Below, in pieces: positions 41,563 to 47,972 of a stretch of DNA of 47,972 bases. How positions within the stretch are numbered: the first letter of the stretch is position 1; each line of letters opens with the position of its first letter. Both the position numbers and the translations under genes were made by a program. Under the pieces are notes generated by a model. That model saw nothing but the letters and a program-made list of their open reading frames with translations. It was not told the origin of the DNA and did no database searches. This DNA is from Roseomonas rosulenta (GTDB taxonomy: Bacteria; Pseudomonadota; Alphaproteobacteria; Acetobacterales; Acetobacteraceae), in assembly GCF_016106005.1 (NCBI RefSeq), contig NZ_JACADR010000006.1:1-47972 (forward strand), in the 5' to 3' direction.

Positions 41563-43389
41563 TTACACGGCGCGTGCCCGCGCGGCGCGCGCGAGCAGTT
41601 GTTCCGCGATATCCGGCAGATCGACGGGCCAGTAGGTGCGCGGCCGCGGATGCCGTGCCCCGAGTTCCTCGAGCGGCCGGCAGGCGAGGATCGGCATCCG
41701 CCACCGGACCGGCACGGCCTCGACGCCATGGGCCACGCCGAGCAGCGCGCCGCAGATCGCGGCATTCGTGTCGGCGTCGCCACCCAGGCCCACAGTCTCG
41801 ATCAGCGCGGTCGCCAGGTCTGGCGCATGCCACAGCCGGTGGAACGCGTTGCGAAGCGCATGCAGCACCCAGCCGGAACTGGAGAGGGCATCCACCAGCC
41901 CGACGCCCTGCCGAGCCTCCCGCAGCACGACCAGGACCGGCGCGTCCGCAGCCGCCGCTGTCTCGGCGGCCTCCTGCATCGCCGCGCGGTCATCGCCAGC
42001 GATCGCCACATGGATCGCCGCCGCGAAGGCCGCGCAGGCCGCGACACAGGACGGATGCGGGTGGCTGAGCCGGGAATCCGCCGCCGCCGCCATCGCCGCT
42101 TCCTCCGCATCCTTCGCCCAGAGGCCGATCGGCGCGACGCGCATCAGCGACCCGTTCGCTTGGCTGTCCCGGCTCGCCGCACGACGCGCGGCCGCGGCCT
42201 TGCCGGATTCCGCAACCGCCGCGGCAAGAAGCGCTTGGCGCGTGGTGTGCCCCATGTCGAAGGGTGCAGAGTTCGCCCAGGCGCCGTAGGCGGCGGCGAC
42301 GGCCTCCTCGTCCCATGCCTCGCTGGCCACCAGGGTCCGGGCGAGGGAAAGGGCGAGTTCCCCGTCATCCGTCGGCTGGCCGGCGAGGATGTTCCACACG
42401 CCGCCATCCGCCAGGTCGCGCACGCCCTCCGGGTGCCTGCGGGCAATCGCCTGCGGCGTGGCGAACTCCACTTGGCCGCCGAGCGAGTCCCCTGCGATCA
42501 GCCCGAACAGGCAGCCCGTCGCACGGTCGAGCCGATGGTCGGCCGCCATGCGCGGCGTCGGCGGCAGGCCGAAGCCCGGCAGCGACCTGCCACGGAACAC
42601 CTCGTTCCAGTTGCGCCGGACCAAGGCCGCGGCCGCCTCCGGCGCCCCGCCGAAGCAGAAGGCGACGCGGCTGGCGCCGTGCTCCGTGTAGCGCACCTCC
42701 TCCCCCGTCTGGTCGAGCAGCACCCCGCCGGCGCCGCGCAGCAGCGCGTGGCCGCCGGCGTAATCCCAGCCGCAGGGCCCGTTCAGCGAGACGGCAGCGA
42801 CCCCATCGCCGCAAGCCGCCCGCGCGAGGCGGTAGGCGATGGACGGCAGGGCAACGAACCGCCCCGGCGCGACGAGTTCCGCGTTCTGCACCGGCTTGCC
42901 GGCCGCCGCGTGGCTGACGAAGACGATGGCGCCGGGATCGAGGCGCCGCTCCGCCGCCGCCGCCGGCAGCAGGCGGCCGTTGCGCAGGACGCCCTCCATC
43001 CCGTGCGCCCAGGCGATGGTGTCCGGCCCGCGATCGGGCGGCAGCGGCGCGTGGACGACACCGAGCACCGGCTCGCCGCGATGCAGCAGCGCGACCGAGA
43101 TGGCGGTGCCGCGGTGGCCGTCGAGATAGGCGGTGGTGCCGTCATGCGGATCGACGAGCCAGCAGTAACCGCCGATGCTGCCGGGCAAGGTCTCGGTCTC
43201 CTCGCAGACCCAGCGCGCGGCGAAGAGCGCCGTGAGGTCGCGCTGCAGGTCGCGGGCGATGGTGTCGTCGATGTCGGCGTGATCGCCGCGGCCGCGCGGG
43301 CCGCCGGGGCGGGTAAACTCTGCCGCCAGCGCGCGGCCGGCCTTCTCCACGGTGGCGATGATGGCGGTGAGATCGGGGAGCGTGGTCAT
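41563..43389 (-). CDS. Fusion of inositol-monophosphatase domain and ADP-ribosylglycohydrolase
   Basis: 608-aa two-enzyme fusion. Residues about 1-260 are an inositol-monophosphatase/CysQ-type phosphatase with metal-site motif WLVDPHDGTTAYLDG (near 80-90), an upstream Glu pair (CEETETLPG), and the second motif CGWDYAGGHALLRGAGG (near 210). Residues about 285-605 are an ADP-ribosylglycohydrolase (DraG/ARH type): GLIAGDSLGGQVEF, TDDGELALSLARTL (metal site), NGSLMRVAPIGLW, and GLGGDADTNAAICGALLG (metal site). All catalytic motifs seem intact in both halves. Both act on phosphorylated sugar or nucleotide substrates, so sequential processing of ADP-ribose-type compounds is conceivable but inferred. 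The ATG at 43389 has AGGAAGGG upstream. The gene diverges from the resolvase-like gene at 43539. Confidence 0.88.
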   Translation of the reverse strand: MTTLPDLTAIIATVEKAGRALAAEFTRPGGPRGRGDHADIDDTIARDLQRDLTALFAARWVCEETETLPGSIGGYCWLVDPHDGTTAYLDGHRGTAISVALLHRGEPVLGVVHAPLPPDRGPDTIAWAHGMEGVLRNGRLLPAAAAERRLDPGAIVFVSHAAAGKPVQNAELVAPGRFVALPSIAYRLARAACGDGVAAVSLNGPCGWDYAGGHALLRGAGGVLLDQTGEEVRYTEHGASRVAFCFGGAPEAAAALVRRNWNEVFRGRSLPGFGLPPTPRMAADHRLDRATGCLFGLIAGDSLGGQVEFATPQAIARRHPEGVRDLADGGVWNILAGQPTDDGELALSLARTLVASEAWDEEAVAAAYGAWANSAPFDMGHTTRQALLAAAVAESGKAAAARRAASRDSQANGSLMRVAPIGLWAKDAEEAAMAAAADSRLSHPHPSCVAACAAFAAAIHVAIAGDDRAAMQEAAETAAAADAPVLVVLREARQGVGLVDALSSSGWVLHALRNAFHRLWHAPDLATALIETVGLGGDADTNAAICGALLGVAHGVEAVPVRWRMPILACRPLEELGARHPRPRTYWPVDLPDIAEQLLARAARARAV

Positions 43390-43538
43390 GGCAATGCCCT
43401 TCCTGCGTCTGCTTGCCGCGCCGGCCGTTGCTGGCCCTCGGCGTCGTCTGCGGGCATCATGGTCTGCGACTATGCCGATACTCGTGGCCGTCGGTTTTTT
43501 TCGCCGACGCCCCTCGGCAAAAGGGCACAGCGCAGCGC

Positions 43539-44213
43539 ATGACAGATCACCGCTCGGAACCGGCCTTTGTGGGTTTCTACTGGACACTGCCCGTCCCCCG
43601 CTTCGGCTTCACGAAATTGCCGGAATCGGCAGAGGAAGCCGCCGCGGAAAGCCGCACCATCCGGTATCAGCGCGAACTCGTCCGCCACTACGCCGTCGAG
43701 CGGTGCGGCGGGCGTATCGTCGGTGAGGTGCCCTGGATGGAGGAGAGGCCCGACCGCGGCGGGCACTTCGCGGAAGCCTATCTGGAAAAAGCCTACGCGA
43801 TCTGCAGGGCCGAAGGCGCGACGCTTGTCTACGTCAATTTCGGCGAGCGCTACGGATGGCGCAAGCACATGGAACTGCACGCCCTGCTGAAGAATGCCCC
43901 GGTGGAATGCATCGCGCTCGCGCCCCGCGACATCGAGATTGACGGCGAGTGCTTCAATCCCGTGAAGCATTTCCAGGACTGGCGTGACCTGTTGGACCAA
44001 CGCCGGCTGGCGCCGCACGAGAAAGAGGACTACGCCAAGCGCATCCTCGCGCTGATCGCGCCCTACCTGCCACCGGAGCGGTCCATCCCGGACTATACGG
44101 CAGCGGCCCGGTTCCTCGGCGAACACGATGCACGCACCACGACGGGAAAGCCGTGGTCGGCGGACTCCCTGCGCATGTTCCTCAAGAAGTATGCGCCGCC
44201 CGAAGTCGGATAG
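43539..44213 (+). CDS. Resolvase-like (recombinase family) protein lacking the catalytic Ser motif
   Basis: 224-aa protein with the outline of a serine-recombinase N-terminal domain (VGFYWTLPVPRFGF, then IRYQRELVRHYAVERCGGRI, AYAICRAEGATLVYVNFGER) and a C-terminal recombinase-type helical DNA-binding region (YTAAARFLGEHDARTTTGKP, WSADSLRMFLKKY). Active resolvases begin with a Y-x-R-x-S motif; here the equivalent stretch reads YWTLP, so the Arg and nucleophilic Ser are missing. It is therefore unlikely to cut DNA by the usual chemistry and may be a DNA-binding or structural relative. Start ATG at 43539. It is 174 bp upstream of the WYL gene on the same strand. Confidence 0.65.
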   Translation: MTDHRSEPAFVGFYWTLPVPRFGFTKLPESAEEAAAESRTIRYQRELVRHYAVERCGGRIVGEVPWMEERPDRGGHFAEAYLEKAYAICRAEGATLVYVNFGERYGWRKHMELHALLKNAPVECIALAPRDIEIDGECFNPVKHFQDWRDLLDQRRLAPHEKEDYAKRILALIAPYLPPERSIPDYTAAARFLGEHDARTTTGKPWSADSLRMFLKKYAPPEVG

Positions 44214-44387
44214 GTGTCCTCCCGCACCCGCCGAGATCATCGGTACAGGGCAAGCACATACGAGGACCGAGTGGCAGGCATCGCAACGCGCCGTCCCCTG
44301 GCCTTGAGCCGCGCCGGCGTTCCATCGCAGGCTTCCGCCGACCGCGTGGCCCTCAAGCGCCGCGCGTGGACCGGGGAAAGGAACGGC

Positions 44388-45380
44388 ATGCCGGCACGCC
44401 AGGAGAAACTCGCGGACGGTCTCCGCATGGTCATGTCGCTTGCAGGCAGCCGCTACGGCAAGAGCATCCAGGACCTGATGGAGGAGTTCCAGGTTGGCCG
44501 GCGGACGGTGGAGCGTCGCCTCGAGGCCATCCGGGAGGTCTGCCACAACCTCGAGGAAGTGCCGACGGAGGCGCCGCCGAAGCGGTGGCGCATCCGGACC
44601 CATCGCCTGACCCATGCGCTCGGCCTGAAGGCCGAGGAGATCGCTGAAGTCGAAGCCGCCGCGCTGCGCTTGGAGGAGGAAGGCCTCAAGGGCCGCGCGG
44701 CCATCCTGCGCGATGTCGCCAACCGCCTGCGCGCGATGCTCGACGAGACATCGCTGCGCCGCGCGGAAAGCGACGTCGAAGCGCAACTCGCGAGCGAGGG
44801 CCTGGCCGCCCGGCCCGGTCCGCAGGTGGTCGTGGACGATGCCGTCCTGGCCGCGCTGCGCGGCGCGCTGCTGCATGGGCACCGCATCCGCATGCGCTAC
44901 CGGCCGGCGAACGGGACGATGCGCGAGTATCTGCTCGAACCCTGTGGCCTGCTCTACGGCACCCGGCCCTATCTGCTCGCGGTGGTGCCGGGCAAGACGG
45001 ATGCGGCGGTCTGGCGGCTCGACCGCATCGAGCGTGTGGAGGACACCGGCGAGGGCTTCGTGCCGCGCGAAGGCTTCGATGTCGCGACCCTGAGCGCGCA
45101 ATCCTTCGGCGTCTGGCGGGAAGCACCGCACGATGTGGTGCTGCGCTTCTCCGCCGCTGCCGCGAAGGAGGCGGCCGGCTGGCGCTTCCATGCCAGCCAG
45201 GTCTGCGAGCCGCAGGTGGACGGCACGCTGGTAGTGCGCTTCCGCGCGGGCGGCCTGGATGAGATGGCGAACCACCTTGCGAGTTGGGGCGGCACGGTCG
45301 AGGTCCTGCAACCTGCCGTGCTGCGGCAGCGCCTGGCGGAGATGGGCCGCGCCCTGCTCGAGCGCCACGGGACGGACTGA
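44388..45380 (+). CDS. WYL domain transcriptional regulator
   Basis: 330-aa regulator. The N-terminal winged HTH is residues about 5-65 (QDLMEEFQVGRRTVERRLEA). The WYL ligand-sensing domain is about 155-225 (RMRYRPANGTMREYLLEPCG, LLYGTRPYLLAVVPGKTDAA). A WCX C-terminal domain ends near 325 (VRFRAGGLDEMANHLASWGG). WYL proteins commonly control defence and DNA-repair genes by sensing nucleotides or nucleic acid. AAGGAA precedes the ATG at 44388; longer in-frame starts add only low-complexity residues. Gene X begins 83 bp downstream on the same strand, so this is probably its local regulator. Confidence 0.9.
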   Translation: MPARQEKLADGLRMVMSLAGSRYGKSIQDLMEEFQVGRRTVERRLEAIREVCHNLEEVPTEAPPKRWRIRTHRLTHALGLKAEEIAEVEAAALRLEEEGLKGRAAILRDVANRLRAMLDETSLRRAESDVEAQLASEGLAARPGPQVVVDDAVLAALRGALLHGHRIRMRYRPANGTMREYLLEPCGLLYGTRPYLLAVVPGKTDAAVWRLDRIERVEDTGEGFVPREGFDVATLSAQSFGVWREAPHDVVLRFSAAAAKEAAGWRFHASQVCEPQVDGTLVVRFRAGGLDEMANHLASWGGTVEVLQPAVLRQRLAEMGRALLERHGTD

Positions 45381-45463
45381 CCACGCCCCGCTCGGGCGGC
45401 ACGTCCGATTCTGACGCACCCCTCCCCGATAACGATCCCACACCGGATCGAGGGGAAAAGTAC

Positions 45464-46351
45464 ATGAGCGCCATCGAGGAGATCATCCCGCTGCCCTGCA
45501 CCGCGCTCTCGCTCGCGGCGCCGCATAGGAGCAGCCTCCCCCCGCCCCTCTGGGCGCTCTCGGCGGCGGAGCGGGCCATCGCCCTTCCGCGCCGCGCCGC
45601 CGAGCGCCGCAACCGTGCGCTGCAGCCGGTGCTCCGTCGCCCGCCGGCGCGTAACCCGGTCGCGGCGGATCGCCTCTTCCGGGCGGTCACGACGGCCCTC
45701 GGCTCCGACCCTGTGCCGGAGCGACTGCCGGGCGACCGCCACACCGCCCTGGAATGCCGCGCCTTCGGTCCTGCTGCGACACCCGGGCTCGATCCTGCTG
45801 GCCCGGAGGGGCTCTCGCTCCGCCGGCTGGTGGTGCTTGCCGGGAAGCATCTCGACTGGCGGTTCACCTCCACGGTGCTGCACGTCACCCATCACGCCGC
45901 GGTCCGCTTCGCCGAACGCAGCCGGCGCACGGCGCCCGAGGACTTGGCCGCCGCCGCGACGGAAGCCGCCGGCGTCGCCGATGCCGTGCTGCTCGGGCAT
46001 CTCGACGGGCCGCTCGCTGAGCGCCTCGCCGGCGGCAGCGCCGCCATCCTGCTTCCGGCGGGACCGTCGAGCGCCGTCGCGTGCCAGCCGGCTTCCACGA
46101 GACTGTCCCGCCAGCCCAGCAGCAGGCGCGCCGTCGCGAAGGGATCAGTCGCGAAGGAGCGGTGCCAGAACCGCGCCGGTCCATCCGCCGCGGTCAGTTT
46201 CGCGCGCCACAGCGCGAGGCGCCGCACCGCCGGTACCGCCGAGGCGACGAGGCCGAGCGCCGTCTCCACCACGCGCATCAGCCCCGCGGGCCCGGTCACC
46301 ATGCCGCCGGCCTGCGCCGCCGCCCCGTTGGTGGTCAGCGGCCAAGCGTAG
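45464..46351 (+). pseudogene. Gene X, N-terminal part, running into inverted sequence
   Basis: ORF of 295 codons beginning MSAIEEIIPLPCTALSLAAP with AGGGG upstream of the ATG. Residues 1 to about 200 look genuine (LSLRRLVVLAGKHLDWRFTS, VTHHAAVRFAERSRRTAPED, AERLAGGSAAILLPAGP). After Gly200-Pro201 (46061-46066) the sequence turns Ser/Arg-rich because it reads antisense through the 5' part of gene Y. The missing end of X lies on the other strand at 46482-46877. Restored on paper, X would be about 330 aa. I do not recognise its family; the THHAAVRFAER block and later STWVHEADLG suggest a small soluble enzyme or toxin-like fold. Confidence 0.6.
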
Positions 46352-46383
46352 GTATCGGCATCGAGGCCGAGCACGATCTCCAT
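45892..46383 (-). pseudogene. Gene Y, N-terminal part, inverted
   Basis: Minus-strand ORF starting at ATG 46383 with GGAAGGA upstream: MEIVLGLDADTYAWPLTTNG, then GPAGLMRVVETALGL, ARFWHRSFATDPFATARLLL and GWRDSLVEAGW. This is the classic start of AddB-like PD-(D/E)XK nuclease-family proteins. The genuine part ends at Gly107 (46063-46065), where the frame enters antisense of gene X and runs to a stop at 45892. The rest of Y is on the plus strand from 46873. Start codon and ribosome site of Y are thus inside the inverted segment, and the plus-strand body has lost them. Confidence 0.65.
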
Positions 46384-46877
46384 GGCAGTCCTTCCCGGCT
46401 TCGGCGGCGACGTGAGCGCACCGCAGTCTTGCGGAGAAGCTGGCACGCACTCTCCGCGTCGGTCCATCCGCGGTCCGGCGTTCAACCGTGACCCCGGTCA
46501 CGCCGCAGGCGACGGCGTTCGCCGGCAATGGTGTCGGGGCAGGCGACGCCGAGGCGCAGCCGCGCCCCTGCCGCGGCGGGGGCCGCAAGGCTCGCCAGCC
46601 AGTCCTCGGCCCCGTCGCTGCGCCGCAGCGGCACCACCCGCAATCCGGCGGCGACTCGCCGGTCGCCCGTCACGCTGGCCCGGACGCCGGCGAAGCCCTC
46701 CGGCATGTGGCGCAGCATCTCGGCCACGGGGAGCTTGGCGCGGCAGAAGGCGAGTGCCTCGAGCTGTCCCACGCCGAGGTCCGCCTCATGGACCCAGGTG
46801 CTGGCCTCCATCACCGCCTCGGTCTCGCCGGCCACCGTTTCGAGCAGCCGTAGGAAGCCGAGGAAGGCACCGGGTCC
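46061..46877. other. Inverted segment of about 0.8 kb breaking genes X and Y
   Basis: Between GGACC (46061-46065) and GGTCC (46873-46877) the coding direction is reversed relative to both flanks. Each edge lies in a 10-bp imperfect inverted repeat: GGCGGGACCG (46057-46066) against CGGGTCCGCC (46871-46880), 8 of 10 matching when one is inverted. Turning the segment round joins X (plus, to Gly200-Pro201) in frame to its minus-strand end, and Y (minus, to Gly107-Pro) in frame to its plus-strand body. Both junctions keep frame and contain no stop. The ancestral order is X, a 98-bp gap, Y, all plus strand. It may be a biological inversion or an assembly error. Confidence 0.75.
46482..46877 (-). 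pseudogene. Gene X, C-terminal part, inverted
   Basis: Minus-strand frame of about 130 residues with no start of its own: PGAFLGFLRLLETVAGETEA, STWVHEADLGVGQLEALAF, AEMLRHMPEGFAGVRAS and a basic end (GERRRLRRDRGHG) with a TGA at 46482. Upstream of 46877 the same frame degenerates into Arg/Ser-rich antisense of gene Y. It completes gene X when the segment is flipped. Confidence 0.6.
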
Positions 46878-47972
46878 GCCGCCCCGGCTGGCCGATCTCG
46901 CCGCCGCCGAGGCGGTTCCCCCGGCGCTGCCCCCAGGTCCGGCGGATCGCCTGCGCCGCGCCCTCGCCCTGCTGCGGGATGATCCGCCGCCCGAGCCTGC
47001 GGTGGGGCTAATCCGCCTACTCGACGAGCGGCGCCTCCTGCCGCCGGGACTGCGCGCCCTGCTCGACGCCCTGGAAGCGACGGGCACGCGCATCGTCGAG
47101 GAACCTGCGCCAGATGTCCCCGCAGCGGGCGACCTCGGCGCCGCGCAGGGCATGCTGCGCGGGCTGGGCGAGGCTCACGTCACGGGCGACGGGCGCTTCA
47201 CACTGCTGGAGGCGGAAACCGAGACGGCAGCCGCGGACCTGGTGGCCGACCGTCTGCGGGCGGAGGCGCATCCGGATGACGTGGTGCTGCTCGCCACCCG
47301 CCCGACGACGGTGCTGGATGCGGCCCTGCGCCGGCGCCACCTGCCGCGGCTGGGCATGAGCGCGGCCTCGCCCCTGCGCGGCATCCTGCAGGCGCTGCCG
47401 CTCGGCCTCGCGACGCGCTGGTCGCCCTTCGACGCGCGCCGTATGCTGGAATTCCTGCAGCTGCCGCGCTGCCCTGTGCCGCGCGAGGTCCGGCGCGCCC
47501 TGACCGACTGCCTGCCTGAGACGCCGGGGCGCGGCGGCGCGACTTGGCGCGAGGCGATCGCCACCGGCCTGCGCAAGGCGGAAGAGCGCCTCGCCACCGA
47601 GGAACCCGACGCCGCGCGCCGCAAGGCACGGCGCGCCGCGGACGAGGACGCCGTCGCCACTTGGCTCGAGGGCGACCTCGCCGACCCGGACGAGGGCATG
47701 CCGACGGCAGACCTGCTGCGGCTTTGCACCACCCTGGCGCGCTGGGCCAGCGGCCTCGCGGCGATGGGCGATCCGCTTGCCGCCGAGCTCGCCGGGCATG
47801 CCGGCGCGCTGGCCGAGGCGGCGCGCGAGACCGGCCTCGCACGCCTGCCGCGCATCGACCTCGAGCGCATGCTCGACGCCGTGCTGGCCGAGGGCGCCCA
47901 CGATCCCGCCCCGGCCGAGGACGCCGCCCCCTGGGGCAGCGCCGCGGCGCCCGGCGCCGTGTGGGGGCGCCC
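46873..47972 (+). pseudogene. Gene Y, body of an AddB-like PD-(D/E)XK nuclease-family protein (partial)
   Basis: Plus-strand frame open from the inversion edge to the window end, over 360 residues, with no start or ribosome site near its left end. Blocks such as GLIRLLDERRLLPPGLRALL, DDVVLLATRPTTVLDAALRR, RHLPRLGMSAASPLRGILQA and SPFDARRMLEFLQLPRCPVP fit the helicase-like middle of AddB/PD-(D/E)XK nuclease-family proteins. The nuclease domain would lie beyond the window. Its N-terminus (107 residues) is on the minus strand at 46383-46063. In the intact state it would process DNA ends, probably with a UvrD-like partner. As drawn it could only be made from an internal start such as ATG 47148. 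Confidence 0.65.

Noticed and set aside
43489-43509. CGTCGG-TTTTTTTCG-CCGACG hairpin upstream of the resolvase-like gene
   Set aside because: Six-base stem with the T-run in the loop, not a terminator layout; probably chance between divergent genes.
43539-44213. Resolvase-like gene as the enzyme that inverts 46061-46877
   Set aside because: The canonical catalytic Ser/Arg motif is missing and the edge repeats are shorter than usual invertase sites; no link can be claimed.
43470-45443. Very long minus-strand open frame (657 codons) opposite the resolvase-like and WYL genes
   Set aside because: Composition is that of an antisense shadow; the plus strand carries recognisable domains and ribosome sites throughout.
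47017-47901. Minus-strand 294-codon frame at the window end
   Set aside because: It is antisense to the AddB-like body of gene Y, which has clear family blocks on the plus strand.
1-47972. CRISPR array, rRNA genes, intact tRNA genes
   Set aside because: No regularly spaced repeats, no rRNA-like stretches, and only the partial tRNA-Ser at 20045-20108 were seen.

Overview
The window is very GC-rich (coding strands are dominated by G/C third positions) and carries alphaproteobacterial gene types: an NdvB/ChvB cyclic beta-1,2-glucan synthase, DUF2171, HHE and DUF2382 stress proteins, CarD, and branched-chain-type ABC uptake for organic acids. I infer a Rhodospirillales/Acetobacteraceae-like soil or plant-associated bacterium. 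No 16S rRNA or other marker is present to confirm this. The first 135 bases hold no gene I can support.

Region 1 (136-2955): a DUF3750 protein diverges from a YghU-type glutathione S-transferase. A decayed IS3-family element follows, with 25-bp inverted repeats, a CTG target duplication and an internally deleted transposase. It ends 21 bp from the ndvB stop codon.

Region 2 (2977-18781, all on the minus strand): an envelope and stress block. In transcription order it holds an HHE-DUF2382 fusion, DUF2171, a possible 38-aa peptide, an AI-2E-type permease, Dps, a DUF883 (YqjD/ElaB-like) protein with its membrane partner, a peptidoglycan-binding protein and the 2,853-aa cyclic glucan synthase. 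Together they suit osmotic, desiccation and oxidative stress.

Region 3 (20045-22304): the 3' fragment of a tRNA-Ser(GCU) gene next to a tyrosine integrase marks one end of an integrated element. Orientation places the element to the right. No intact tRNA-Ser is seen in the window. A chimeric remnant of a DmfA2-like N,N-dimethylformamidase large subunit follows.

Region 4 (22305-34183): a LysR regulator with an AT-rich palindrome diverges from a catabolic and uptake cluster. The cluster has two enolase-superfamily enzymes (mandelate racemase type), a Liv-type ABC transporter whose LivM and LivG are fused, an orphan SBP_bac_5 binding protein, an amidase-signature hydrolase and a NicD-like alpha/beta hydrolase. 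Many genes overlap by 1-4 bases (one pair by 20), so this is probably one or two operons for an imported acid or amide.

Region 5 (34709-43389, minus strand): a YhaO/YhaN (SbcD/SbcC-like) pair, a YbjN protein, CarD, a 59-aa protein, and an unusual fusion of an inositol-monophosphatase domain with an ADP-ribosylglycohydrolase domain.

Region 6 (43539-47972, plus strand): a resolvase-like protein without the canonical catalytic serine motif, a WYL regulator, an unrecognised gene (X) and an AddB-like PD-(D/E)XK nuclease-family gene (Y, running off the window). A segment of about 0.8 kb (about 46063-46875) is inverted relative to the reading frames on both sides. It breaks X and Y. Flipping it on paper restores both genes in frame. 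This is the most notable feature here: an inversion switch, a fresh rearrangement, or an assembly error.
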